Shown: positions 15,725-24,564 of the stretch, in pieces
How positions within the stretch are numbered: the first letter of the stretch is position 1
How the letters are laid out: every line of letters starts with the position of its first letter
Assembly (NCBI RefSeq): GCF_023516555.1
Contig: NZ_JAMGBD010000001.1
Location: 372,001 to 436,000 of the forward strand
Direction of reading: 5' to 3'
DNA length: 64,000 bases
Source: Sphingomonas alba
GTDB lineage: Bacteria; Pseudomonadota; Alphaproteobacteria; Sphingomonadales; Sphingomonadaceae
Made by a program: the position numbers and the translations under genes
Notes under the pieces: generated by a model
Told to the model about the DNA's origin: nothing
Seen by the model: only the letters and a program-made list of their open reading frames with translations
The model's database searches: none

Positions 15725-17007
15725 CAGGCGACCTCGGGATTGCCGGATTCCGCCGGCTTTTCGGTGCGGAGCCGCTCAGCCTGTGCGGCGTCGGGCCATT
15801 GCGAGCGAGAGGTCGGGACCAGCGGCACGGCAAGGCACATGGACGAGGCCGGAAGTACGTCGCGCCAGTCGCGGATCAACTGCTTATAGGCCTTGCCGAC
15901 GTTCCGGATCTTGCGGTCCAGGTCATAGAGGCCGACCGGGTTGACGTTGCCGTTCTGGACGCGAAGCGCGGTGTCCCAGTCGACCTGGTCCGTCAGGCTG
16001 TACCAGGTGAAGCCGACAGTCGGGATACCAACGTTGCGGAGGCGAAGGACGTTCGCCCATTCCTTCCACAACCATTGCACCGCCTCCTGCCCGGTCTCTC
16101 CTTCGCGCAGGTTGGTTTCGGTGTGCATGATCGGGAGGCGGTAGCGGTTGTGATATTGCCGCGTGATCTCGCAATAGCCGAAGACCTCGCCCGCCGCTTC
16201 GGTGCGGCCGTCGGGGTGTACGCGATGCTCGTTGGTGCGGTAGTAATCGTTACCGAGGATGCAGTGCTGCTTCATCCTGGTGTGCAGGAAGAAGCGGTAT
16301 TCGTCCCGAGTCATGCCATTATCCAAGAGGTATTCGTACATCTCGCTGTCGACGCGGCGGCCGTAGTTGAGGTCGAGGCTGAGGAAGCGGCGGGAATTGA
16401 GCGATTCCGCCGGGCCGATGGCGGCGGGGCTGTCGGCATGGAAATATTCGGAAGACTCACTCTGGATGAAGATGGCGTCGGCGCGATGTTTCAGGATTTC
16501 CATCATCGCCAGGACATTGGCGCGGACGAGGTGCTTCAGGGCGGTGACGAAGCCGCGGTCGGTCTGCAATTGCTCGTTCCACCAGCCGTATTTCGCGGAG
16601 AAGACCGCGCAAATGAACATCTCGTTGATCGGCGTGTAGAGCTGCACCCAGGGATAACGCTCGGCGAAGGCGCCGGCATAGGTCGCGAAGAGATGCGGGA
16701 AGTCCGGGTTCTGGAAATTGCCGAGCCAGTCCGGGACGCCGAAATGGCAGAGGTCGACGATCGGCGTGATGTCGCGCCTCAGGAGATCGTTCATCGTCAA
16801 ATCGGCGAATTCCCAGTCATACTGGCCTGGGGCGAGGAACGTCTTGTGCAGCGGCGGGCCGAAGCGGAGGAAGGTGATGCCGAGATCCTCGACGCAGTCG
16901 AAGTCTTCCTTCCAGCGCCGGTAGTGGTCGCTCGCCTCCATCTGGTCGACGCGCGTGGAGCCGTTGTTGATCGTGGGGATGCTGTTTTCGATCCCCGTCG
17001 CAAACAT
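15724..17007 (-). CDS. Glycoside hydrolase family 1-like enzyme
   Basis: A cytosolic 427-aa enzyme of the beta-glucosidase/beta-galactosidase superfamily. The N-terminal WKEDFDCVEDLGITFLRFG and DLCHFGVPDWLGNFQN strands are GH1-like. The acid/base Glu is in YTPINEMF (usual TxNEP), and the likely nucleophile Glu is in PIMHTETNLREGE, replacing the standard TENG. A GFTWYSLTDQVDW block matches the late conserved Trp region. Given its place between galactonolactonase and dgoD, release of galactose from oligosaccharides is a reasonable inference. ATG 17007 is chosen because upstream codons run into the SMP-30 gene. Confidence 0.75.
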   Translation of the reverse strand: MFATGIENSIPTINNGSTRVDQMEASDHYRRWKEDFDCVEDLGITFLRFGPPLHKTFLAPGQYDWEFADLTMNDLLRRDITPIVDLCHFGVPDWLGNFQNPDFPHLFATYAGAFAERYPWVQLYTPINEMFICAVFSAKYGWWNEQLQTDRGFVTALKHLVRANVLAMMEILKHRADAIFIQSESSEYFHADSPAAIGPAESLNSRRFLSLDLNYGRRVDSEMYEYLLDNGMTRDEYRFFLHTRMKQHCILGNDYYRTNEHRVHPDGRTEAAGEVFGYCEITRQYHNRYRLPIMHTETNLREGETGQEAVQWLWKEWANVLRLRNVGIPTVGFTWYSLTDQVDWDTALRVQNGNVNPVGLYDLDRKIRNVGKAYKQLIRDWRDVLPASSMCLAVPLVPTSRSQWPDAAQAERLRTEKPAESGNPEVA

Positions 17008-17035
17008 GAAGTTGGCGATTGTGACTTCTCCCGGT

Positions 17036-17920
17036 TCAGCCCCTGAACGGCAGTTCGGCGATCCCCGAAACGCCGACATGGGCCGCAAACAGCCCACCCG
17101 CTAAAGGCTGGCGATCAAGATCGGTTCCCTGAAGGTCGCGGCTGGCGGAGGTGATGAAGAGGGTTTCGAGGCCCTCGCCGCCAAAGGCGACGCTGGTCGG
17201 GCGCTGGACGGGCGTATCGAGCTTCAGGAGCAGCTCGCCTGCCGGGGAAAAGCGGCGGACGCACCAACCATCCCAGAAGGCGATCCACAGACAGCCTTCG
17301 GCGTCGACGGTCATGCCGTCGGGATAGCCATCGCCCTTGCCGAACTGGATGAAGGTGCGGCGGTTGGAGGCGTTCCCGGCCTCGTCGAGGTCGAAGGCGT
17401 AAGTGAGCTGCAGAGAGCTGTCGCTTTCGTACATGGTGCAGCCGTCGGGACTGAAAGCCGGGCCGTTGGTGACTCGATAGCCTTTGTCGATTGCTGTGAC
17501 AGAATGGTCGACGCCGACGCGATAGAGGCTTCCGGCCGCGCGACGCTCGCTGTCGTCCATCGTCCCCGCCCAGAAGCGGCCTTCACGGTCGGTCTTGCCG
17601 TCGTTGAAGCGGTTGCCGGGCAGTGCCTCTTCCGGGTTGGCGAAGACATTGAAGCGGTTGAAATCATGCGTGAAGGCGAGGCCCTGTTCCGTGCCGGCAA
17701 TGAAACCGCCCTGCTCTCGCGGCCAGATGGAGCCGATCTTCATCGGCGTGTCCCAGGAAACCGTGTCGCCGTCGCGCAGGCGAAAGACCTTCATGCCGTT
17801 GATGTCGACCCAGTAGAGGGCATCGTCGCGCGCTACCCAGACGGGGCCTTCGCCGAGAATCGCCTTCACATCGGCGACGCAGCTTATTTCACCGCTTATT
17901 TCGGCTAATCGTGAACCCAT
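17036..17920 (-). CDS. SMP-30/gluconolactonase-family lactonase
   Basis: A six-bladed propeller of 294 aa that hydrolyses sugar lactones; here probably D-galactono-1,4-lactone, the product of galactose dehydrogenase. Metal-site motifs: LGEGPVW (Glu), PGNRFNDGKTDREGRFWAG (Asn), TNGPAFSPDG (Asn) and YPDGMTVDAEG (Asp). GGGAGG precedes the ATG. Its start faces that of dgoK with only 27 bp between, so promoters for both directions must overlap the coding regions or each other. Confidence 0.85.
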   Translation of the reverse strand: MGSRLAEISGEISCVADVKAILGEGPVWVARDDALYWVDINGMKVFRLRDGDTVSWDTPMKIGSIWPREQGGFIAGTEQGLAFTHDFNRFNVFANPEEALPGNRFNDGKTDREGRFWAGTMDDSERRAAGSLYRVGVDHSVTAIDKGYRVTNGPAFSPDGCTMYESDSSLQLTYAFDLDEAGNASNRRTFIQFGKGDGYPDGMTVDAEGCLWIAFWDGWCVRRFSPAGELLLKLDTPVQRPTSVAFGGEGLETLFITSASRDLQGTDLDRQPLAGGLFAAHVGVSGIAELPFRG

Positions 17921-17947
17921 GGCCGCCTCCCGTGGTTGTGAGGACGC

Positions 17948-18817
17948 ATGCGCTGGGCAGAAGGTTTCATTGCCGTTGACTGGGGCACGACCAACCGCCG
18001 CGCCTGGCGGATTGCGAATGGCCGCCTAATTGAGGAGTTCGAGGACGCCAAGGGCGTGCTGTCGGTCGGGAAAAGCGAATTCCCCGCGGCGGTCGCGGAG
18101 ATCCGGGAACGCTTGGGCGACTGGCCAATGCTGATGGCGGGCATGGTCGGATCGAACCGTGGCTGGGTCGAGGCGCCCTATGTGCCCTGCCCTGCCGGGC
18201 TGGATGAAGTCGCAGCGGCGCTGATTTGGGCGGAAGAAGAACGTACGGCAATCATCCCCGGCCTGTCCTGCGAACCGCCCGACGTCATGCGCGGCGAAGA
18301 AGTGCAGGTGCTGGGCGCGGTCGAGGCCGGGCTGGTGCCGGGAGACGCCTTGGTCTGCCACCCCGGCACGCACAACAAATGGGTGACTCTGAAGGGCGGA
18401 CGGGTTGAGCGCTTCCGGACGGTAATGACCGGCGAGATGTTCAACCTGCTGCGTTCGCACAGCATCCTGTCGGACCTGCTGAAGGATGAAATGGCGGTCG
18501 ACGACGCCTTTTGCGACGGCGTGCGGCGCGGGCTGGAGGGCGATGCTGTCACGGCGGAGTTGTTCTCGGTCCGCGCCGGCGTTTTGCTCGGACGGAGGCG
18601 GAAAGAGGACGCGACCGACTATACTAGCGGCCTGCTGATCGGCGCGGACGTTGGGTCGAGCATCCGGCATGGCGACGGCATGGTTTATGTGATGGGCCGG
18701 CCCGAGTTGACGCGGCTATATGCGGCGGCGCTGGGAGTCGCGGGCCGCGAGGCGAAGGAAATTGATGGCGAGGCGGCTTTCCTTGCCGGCATCCAGGCCA
18801 TAGCAGGACGAATCTGA
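17948..18817 (+). CDS. dgoK: 2-dehydro-3-deoxygalactonokinase
   Basis: A 289-aa kinase that phosphorylates 2-dehydro-3-deoxygalactonate at C6. Features: an ASKHA-type phosphate loop IAVDWGTTNRRAWRI, AGMVGSNRGWVEAPYVPCPA, LVCHPGTHNKWV, TGEMFNLLRSHSIL, and a C-terminal adenosine motif LIGADVGSSI. These match E. coli DgoK. GAGG lies just before the ATG. Its stop overlaps the dgoA start, so kinase and aldolase are coupled. Confidence 0.93.
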   Translation: MRWAEGFIAVDWGTTNRRAWRIANGRLIEEFEDAKGVLSVGKSEFPAAVAEIRERLGDWPMLMAGMVGSNRGWVEAPYVPCPAGLDEVAAALIWAEEERTAIIPGLSCEPPDVMRGEEVQVLGAVEAGLVPGDALVCHPGTHNKWVTLKGGRVERFRTVMTGEMFNLLRSHSILSDLLKDEMAVDDAFCDGVRRGLEGDAVTAELFSVRAGVLLGRRRKEDATDYTSGLLIGADVGSSIRHGDGMVYVMGRPELTRLYAAALGVAGREAKEIDGEAAFLAGIQAIAGRI

Positions 18818-19440
18818 TGCATCCGCTGTTCGACAAATATTTCGGCATGTGCCCGCTCGTCACCGTCATCCGCGGAGTCAGGCCCGGCGAGGCGGAAGCC
18901 GTGGGCGAGGCAATATTTGACAGCGGGATCCGCATCATTGAAGTGCCGATGAACTCGCCCGAGCCGCTGAAGAGCATCGAAAAGCTGGCAAAGCTGATGG
19001 GCGACCGCGCACTGATCGGCGCCGGGACGGTGCTGAACCGGCAGCAGGTTGCCGACGTGAAGGCGGCTGGCGGGCAGATCATCGTTTCGCCCAACACCAA
19101 CACGGACGTCATCGCTGCGTCGGTCGAGGCCGGGCTGGTCTCCTGCCCCGGTTTCTTCACGCCGTCGGAGGGCTTTGCAGCGATCGAAGCAGGTGCGCAT
19201 GCGCTGAAACTGTTCCCGGCGGAGGCCGCGACACCGGCTTACGTAAAGGCGCAGCGGGCGGTCCTGCCGAAGGAAATTTCGCTGCTGGTGGTCGGCAGCG
19301 TCAAGCCGGAGTTGATGGGTGCATGGATCGAGGCCGGCGCCAATGGCTTCGGGCTTGGGTCGGGCGTTTTCAAGCCGGGCAAGAGCGTCGATGAGGTGCG
19401 TGAGAGCGCCCGCGCATATGTGGCCGCTTTGCCGCGATGA
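18817..19440 (+). CDS. dgoA: 2-dehydro-3-deoxy-6-phosphogalactonate aldolase
   Basis: A 207-aa class I aldolase that splits KDPGal into pyruvate and D-glyceraldehyde 3-phosphate. Signatures: PLVTVIRGVRPGEAEAVGEA, IRIIEVPMNSPEPL, LIGAGTVLNRQQV, and the Schiff-base Lys in GAHALKLFPAE. Length is standard for DgoA. The ATG overlaps the dgoK stop by one base, and its own stop overlaps the start of the galactose dehydrogenase gene by 4 bp. Confidence 0.93.
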   Translation: MHPLFDKYFGMCPLVTVIRGVRPGEAEAVGEAIFDSGIRIIEVPMNSPEPLKSIEKLAKLMGDRALIGAGTVLNRQQVADVKAAGGQIIVSPNTNTDVIAASVEAGLVSCPGFFTPSEGFAAIEAGAHALKLFPAEAATPAYVKAQRAVLPKEISLLVVGSVKPELMGAWIEAGANGFGLGSGVFKPGKSVDEVRESARAYVAALPR

Positions 19441-20354
19441 AGCCGATAGGCATTGCGATCATCGGCTACGGCAAGATCGCTGCCGACCAGCATGTCCCGT
19501 CGATTGGGAAGAACGACCGGTTTGAGCTGCTTGCGACGTCGAGCCGGTCCGGACAGGGCGTGGCGCGGACTTTCACCGACTGGCGGCAAATGATCCGCGA
19601 GGTCGAAGGACTGGAAGCGGTGGCGATCACGACGCCGCCGGGACCGAGGCTGGAGATCGCGCAGGAGTGCGCGGCGGCAGGACTCCATATCCTGCTGGAA
19701 AAACCGCCTGCCGCGACGATCAGCGAGGCCGAGCTATTTCGCGTAATTGCTGCGCAACATGAGGTGACTCTCTTCGCGACCTGGCACGCCCGATATAATC
19801 CGGCGGTGTTCGCCGCCGCGGACCTCTTGAGCGGCAAGACGGTCTCGTCGCTTCGGATCATCTGGCACGAAGACGTCCACAAATGGCACCCGGGCCAGGA
19901 CTGGATCTGGGAACCGGGCGGATTCGGGGTGTTCGATCCCGGCATCAATGCCCTGTCGATTGCGACCGCAATCATGCCGCAGCCTTTGTTCGTCAAATCG
20001 GCGGACCTGCAGGTGCCGGAAAACGCGCAGACGCCGATCGCGGCGGAGGTGAGCTTCGGCGGCAATCTCTCCGCCAGCCTCGACTGGCGGCGCAGTGAGG
20101 GCGAGGAATGGACGATCCACGTCGAGACCGACGACGGGTTGGTGGTAAGGCTTGAAAAGGGTGGCGCGGACCTCATCGTCAACGGCGTCGCCCAGCCTTC
20201 CGAAGGCATGGGCGAATATCCGTCCGTCTACACTCGCTTTGTTGACCTGATCGACAACCGCCGTAGCGACGTCGATCTGACGCCGCTCAGGCTGGTGGCA
20301 GATTGCCTGCTGGTCGGGCGCACGCATCGCACCGATCCTGTGGAGCGGACGTGA
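19437..20354 (+). CDS. D-galactose 1-dehydrogenase (Gfo/Idh/MocA family)
   Basis: A 305-aa NAD(P)-dependent oxidoreductase with Rossmann start IAIIGYGKIAADQHVPSIGK, LLEKPPAATISEAEL (the EKP motif) and KWHPGQDWIWEPGGFGVFDP. These closely follow the Pseudomonas Gal galactose dehydrogenase as I remember it. With the lactonase, DgoD, DgoK and DgoA alongside, it completes a non-phosphorylating galactose route. L-arabinose is often a side substrate of this family. The stop TGA overlaps the GTG of the oxoprolinase gene. Confidence 0.85.
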   Translation: MKPIGIAIIGYGKIAADQHVPSIGKNDRFELLATSSRSGQGVARTFTDWRQMIREVEGLEAVAITTPPGPRLEIAQECAAAGLHILLEKPPAATISEAELFRVIAAQHEVTLFATWHARYNPAVFAAADLLSGKTVSSLRIIWHEDVHKWHPGQDWIWEPGGFGVFDPGINALSIATAIMPQPLFVKSADLQVPENAQTPIAAEVSFGGNLSASLDWRRSEGEEWTIHVETDDGLVVRLEKGGADLIVNGVAQPSEGMGEYPSVYTRFVDLIDNRRSDVDLTPLRLVADCLLVGRTHRTDPVERT

Positions 20355-23300
20355 CGCGCAGCTGGACGTTCGCGATCGACCGTGGGGGCACGTTCACCGA
20401 CATCGTCGCCCACGCGTCGGATGGTACTGTGCGCGTCGGTAAATTGCTGTCCGAAAATCCCGGCCAATATGAGGATGCGGCGCTGGAGGGCATCGCCCGC
20501 ATCCTTGCCGAAGAAGGCGGGACATTGCGCGAAGTGCGCATGGGCACGACGGTCGCCACCAACGCCTTGCTGGAGCGCAAGGGCGAAAAGCTGGCGTTGG
20601 CGATCACCAAGGGGTTCGGGGACGCGCTGCGGATTGGCTACCAGGCGCGGCCGGAGATTTTTGCGCGCAACATCATACTGCCCTCGATGCTGTACGAGGC
20701 GGTGATCGAGATCGATGAGCGGATCGGCGCGGACGGGGCGGTTATCCGCAAGCTCGACGATGACGCGGCGCGCAGCCAGCTACAGGCCCTTCGCGACGCC
20801 GGTTACGATGCTCTCGCTATCGTCCTCGTCCATGGCTGGAAGCACCGAAGTCACGAGGAGCGCCTCGCCCGCATGGCCCGCGAGCTCGGGTTCACGCAGG
20901 TTTCGGTCAGCTACGAAGTTGCGCCGCTGATCAAGCTGATTGGTCGCGGCGATACGACGGTGGTGGATGCCTATCTGTCACCGGTCCTGCGTCGTTACGT
21001 CGACCGGGTTGCGGCGGGTTTAGGCCCGGACGCGCGGCTCAATTTCATGCAGTCGAACGGCGGCCTGACCGATGCGTGGAGCTTCCGCGGCAAGGACGCG
21101 ATCCTGTCCGGGCCCGCAGGCGGGGTCGTCGGCATGGTCGCGGCTAGCGCACCCCACGAAGCGGAGCATCTCATCGGCTTCGACATGGGCGGGACGTCAA
21201 CCGACGTCTCGCACTACGGCGGGCATTTCGAGCTCGGCGACGAGAATATGGTCGCGGGCGTCCGAATCCGCGCGCCGATGATGCAGATCCACACGATCGC
21301 AGCCGGCGGCGGGTCGATCTGCCGCTTCGACGGCATGCGCTTCCGGGTCGGCCCGGAGTCCGCGGGCGCACGCCCCGGCCCCGCCTGTTACCGCGCTGGC
21401 GGGCCGCTGACCGTCACCGACTGCAACCTGTACCTGGGCCGCATCAGCCCGGCGCATTTCCCGCACGTCTTCGGACCGAACGGCGACGAGCCGCTGGATG
21501 CGGACGCGTCGCGAGCGCGGTTGCAGGAGGTGGCCGACGCGCTTGGCGATGGCCGCAGCCTGGAGGCAATTGCTGAAGGGTTCCTGGAGATTGCGGTCGA
21601 CAATATGGCCGCGGCAATCCGGAAAATCTCGATCGCGCGCGGGCATGATGTGACGCGCTACACCCTGGCCTGTTTCGGCGGCGCGGGCGGTCAGCATGCC
21701 TGCCGGGTCGCCGACGAGCTCGGCATGGAGCGCATCCTGATCCACCCCTTCGCGGGCGTGTTGTCGGCCTATGGCATCGGGCTGGCCGAACTGAAGAGCA
21801 TCCGCGACGCCAGCTGGCTGAAGCCATTGGGCGAGGATTTCGCGGTCGGGCTTGCCGCTCTGGAGCAGGTCGCAAGGCACGACCTGGTGGACCAGGGTGT
21901 CGAGGATACACGCATCGCCTTCCGTCGCCGCGCCAAGCTGCGTGCGCCGGGCAGCGACACGACCATCGAAGTCGATGTCGGCGAACCGGCCAGGATGCGC
22001 GAGACATTCGAGGCCCTGCACCGCAAGCGCTTCGGCTATGTCGAGGATGACGAACCGATCATCGAGACGCTGTCGGTCGAAGCGGTCGCCGGGACGGACA
22101 CGGAATTCCTTGCTCCTTCCTCGCCCGGTGCGGGGGCGTCGCCGGTCGAGGCGGACGGCTGGATTGCTTACCAGCGGGATGAATTGGCGGCAGACCAGCG
22201 CGTCGACGGCCCAGCCCTGATCCTCGAGGTGGCATCGACGACGGTCGTCGAGCCGGGCTGGCAGGCGAAACGCGGAGCGGACGGGACCTTGATCCTGACG
22301 CGAACAGTACCGCTGCAGCGCGAACGGGCCATCGGCACGAGTGTCGACCCGGTGCGGCTGGAGATTTTCAACAACCTTTTCATGGCGATTGCCGAGGAGA
22401 TGGGCGTCGCGCTGCAGTCCACAGCGACGAGCGTGAACATCAAGGAACGGCTCGATTTCTCCTGCGCAATTTTCGACGCGTCGGGCGCGCTGATCGCCAA
22501 CGCACCGCACATTCCTGTGCACCTGGGTTCGATGGGCGAGAGCATCCGGACGATCATCGACACGCGCGGCGAGGCACGCGACGGACGCGGCATAAGGCGG
22601 GGCGACGCCTATGTGCTGAATGACCCCTATCGCGGCGGAACGCATTTGCCGGACGTCACGGTGATCGTGCCAGTCTTCTACGGCGACGAAGTCGAGCCGT
22701 CGGCGTTCGTCGCGGCGCGCGGACACCATTCCGACATCGGCGGGATCGCGCCGGGGTCGATGCCGCCGGACAGCCGGACGATCGGCGACGAAGGCGTGCT
22801 GATCGACAATGAATTGCTTGTCGACGAGGGCCATTTCCGAGAGAAGGAAATGCGGGCGCTTCTGGCGAGCGGCGAACATCCGGCGCGCAATCCGGACCGC
22901 AACATTTCCGACCTGAAGGCGCAGCTGGCGGCCTGTATCCGCGGCGCGGAAGGGCTGGTCGATACGGCGAAGGACTACGGATCGCAAGTCGTCGCCGCAT
23001 ATATGAGCCATGTCCTCGCCAATGCCGAGGAATCGGTGCGGCGGCTGCTGGGCCGGCTCGACGATGGCGAGTTCGCCTATGAAATGGACAATAAAGCGAT
23101 TGTCCGCGTGCGCATCACCATCGACAAGGCGGCGCGGTCGGCGACCTTCGATTTTACCGGCACCAGCGACCAGCTCGGCGACAATTTCAACGCGCCATTC
23201 TCGATCGTGCGCGCGGCGTCGCTCTACGTCGTACGGACCTTGATCGACGATGTGATCCCGATGAATGACGGCTGCCTTAGACCGATCCAGATCATCGTGC

Positions 23301-23893
23301 CCGAGGGCTCGATGCTGAACCCCGCCTTCCCCGCCGCCGTCGTCGCCGGCAATGTCGAAACCAGCCAGGTCGTCACCGACACCTTGTTCGCGGCGACCGG
23401 ACGGCTGGCGCCGAGCCAGGGAACGATGAACAATTTCACCTTCGGCAACGAGCGCTACCAATATTACGAGACGGTCTGCGGCGGCGCCGGTGCCGGCCCG
23501 GACTTCGACGGTGCGAGCGCGGTCCAAACGCATATGACCAACAGTCGGCTGACCGATCCTGAAATCTTGGAGGCGCGGCTGCCGGTGCGGTTGGAGGAAT
23601 TCTCGATCCGCCGTGGTTCGGGAGGCAAAGGGGAGCACAAGGGCGGCGACGGCACGGTCCGAAGAGTCACATTCCTGGAGCCGATGCGCGCCAACATCCT
23701 AGCCGACCGCCGTCGCGTGCCGCCGAGCGGGTTGAAGGGCGGCGAGGACGCCCTCCCCGGCCGCAACTGGGTTGAGCGCACGGACGGTTCGACGCAGGTT
23801 CTCACGGCAACGGAATCGGCCGATGTCGGTGCCGGCGACCGCTTCGTCATCGAGACGCCCGGCGGCGGCGGGTTTGGGAGAGCGGGAGGATGA
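20351..23893 (+). CDS. 5-oxoprolinase, fused HyuA-HyuB type
   Basis: An 1180-aa ATP-dependent 5-oxoprolinase/hydantoinase homologue. HyuA half (residues 1 to about 660): FAIDRGGTFTDIVAH, MGTTVATNALLERKGEK, IGFDMGGTSTDVSHYGG and GGGSICRFDGMRFRVGPES. HyuB half: EIFNNLFMAIAEEMGVALQS, YVLNDPYRGGTHLPD, and the Gly-rich terminus PGGGGFG. The full-length fusion resembles eukaryotic OPLAH and some bacterial enzymes, which hydrolyse 5-oxoproline to glutamate. GTG 20351 overlaps the upstream stop; an in-frame start at 20303 would overlap further and is disfavoured. Hydantoin substrates remain possible. Confidence 0.88.
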   Translation: MTRSWTFAIDRGGTFTDIVAHASDGTVRVGKLLSENPGQYEDAALEGIARILAEEGGTLREVRMGTTVATNALLERKGEKLALAITKGFGDALRIGYQARPEIFARNIILPSMLYEAVIEIDERIGADGAVIRKLDDDAARSQLQALRDAGYDALAIVLVHGWKHRSHEERLARMARELGFTQVSVSYEVAPLIKLIGRGDTTVVDAYLSPVLRRYVDRVAAGLGPDARLNFMQSNGGLTDAWSFRGKDAILSGPAGGVVGMVAASAPHEAEHLIGFDMGGTSTDVSHYGGHFELGDENMVAGVRIRAPMMQIHTIAAGGGSICRFDGMRFRVGPESAGARPGPACYRAGGPLTVTDCNLYLGRISPAHFPHVFGPNGDEPLDADASRARLQEVADALGDGRSLEAIAEGFLEIAVDNMAAAIRKISIARGHDVTRYTLACFGGAGGQHACRVADELGMERILIHPFAGVLSAYGIGLAELKSIRDASWLKPLGEDFAVGLAALEQVARHDLVDQGVEDTRIAFRRRAKLRAPGSDTTIEVDVGEPARMRETFEALHRKRFGYVEDDEPIIETLSVEAVAGTDTEFLAPSSPGAGASPVEADGWIAYQRDELAADQRVDGPALILEVASTTVVEPGWQAKRGADGTLILTRTVPLQRERAIGTSVDPVRLEIFNNLFMAIAEEMGVALQSTATSVNIKERLDFSCAIFDASGALIANAPHIPVHLGSMGESIRTIIDTRGEARDGRGIRRGDAYVLNDPYRGGTHLPDVTVIVPVFYGDEVEPSAFVAARGHHSDIGGIAPGSMPPDSRTIGDEGVLIDNELLVDEGHFREKEMRALLASGEHPARNPDRNISDLKAQLAACIRGAEGLVDTAKDYGSQVVAAYMSHVLANAEESVRRLLGRLDDGEFAYEMDNKAIVRVRITIDKAARSATFDFTGTSDQLGDNFNAPFSIVRAASLYVVRTLIDDVIPMNDGCLRPIQIIVPEGSMLNPAFPAAVVAGNVETSQVVTDTLFAATGRLAPSQGTMNNFTFGNERYQYYETVCGGAGAGPDFDGASAVQTHMTNSRLTDPEILEARLPVRLEEFSIRRGSGGKGEHKGGDGTVRRVTFLEPMRANILADRRRVPPSGLKGGEDALPGRNWVERTDGSTQVLTATESADVGAGDRFVIETPGGGGFGRAGG

Positions 23894-24564
23894 TCGATTA
23901 CTGGCCGCTGATCGGCATATTGCTGGTAGTCATCGGCTTTGCGCTGAAGTTCAACCCGATGCTGGTTGTAACGGTGTCGGCGATCGTCACCGGCCTGATC
24001 GCGGGCATGGGCCCGGTCGAAGTCGTCTCGACCTTCGGCAAGGCGTTCAACGACAACCGGATCATCGCCATCGTCTGGATCGTTCTGCCGGTCATTGGCC
24101 TGCTTGAACGATACGGCCTGCAGCAGCGCGCCGCCGCCCTGATCCGCAAGATGAAGGGCGCCACCGTCGGGCGATTACTGCTCTTTTACCTGATTTACCG
24201 GCAGGCGACGTCGGCCATCGGCCTGCAATCGACCGCTGGCCATCCGCAGACCGTGCGGCCTTTGGTGGCGCCAATGGCCCTCGCCGCCGCTGAGCAGCAG
24301 CATGGCGAATTGAGCGATGACGAGGCCGAGAGCGTGAAGGCCTATGCCGCCGCCACCGACAATGTCGGCCTGTTCTTCGGCGAAGACATCTTCATCGCCA
24401 TCGGCTCGATCGTCCTGATCCAGCAGATCCTGTCGACTTACGGCTACAATCTGTCGCCACTGCATTTGGCCTTGTGGGCAATCCCGACGGCGATTTGCGC
24501 CTTCCTGATCCATGGCGCGCGGCTGCTGTTGTTCGACCGCCGGTTCGCGAGGCGCGGCCGATGA
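23890..24564 (+). CDS. DUF969 membrane protein (putative 5-oxoproline transporter subunit)
   Basis: A 224-aa inner-membrane protein with about six helices, opening IDYWPLIGILLVVIGFALKF, then NPMLVVTVSAIVTGLIAG, and the conserved loop IYRQATSAIGLQSTAGHPQT. DUF969 and DUF979 always pair and commonly sit beside pyrrolidone peptidase or oxoprolinase genes, which is why they are called 5-oxoproline transporter subunits; transport has not been read from this sequence. Overlaps of 4 bp on both sides place it within one transcript. Confidence 0.85.
   Translation: MIDYWPLIGILLVVIGFALKFNPMLVVTVSAIVTGLIAGMGPVEVVSTFGKAFNDNRIIAIVWIVLPVIGLLERYGLQQRAAALIRKMKGATVGRLLLFYLIYRQATSAIGLQSTAGHPQTVRPLVAPMALAAAEQQHGELSDDEAESVKAYAAATDNVGLFFGEDIFIAIGSIVLIQQILSTYGYNLSPLHLALWAIPTAICAFLIHGARLLLFDRRFARRGR

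Noticed and set aside
21197-23638. 813-codon open frame on the minus strand
   Set aside because: It lies fully opposite the oxoprolinase gene, whose protein motifs are unambiguous. Long antisense frames are expected in high-GC codon usage, and the translation shows no family features.
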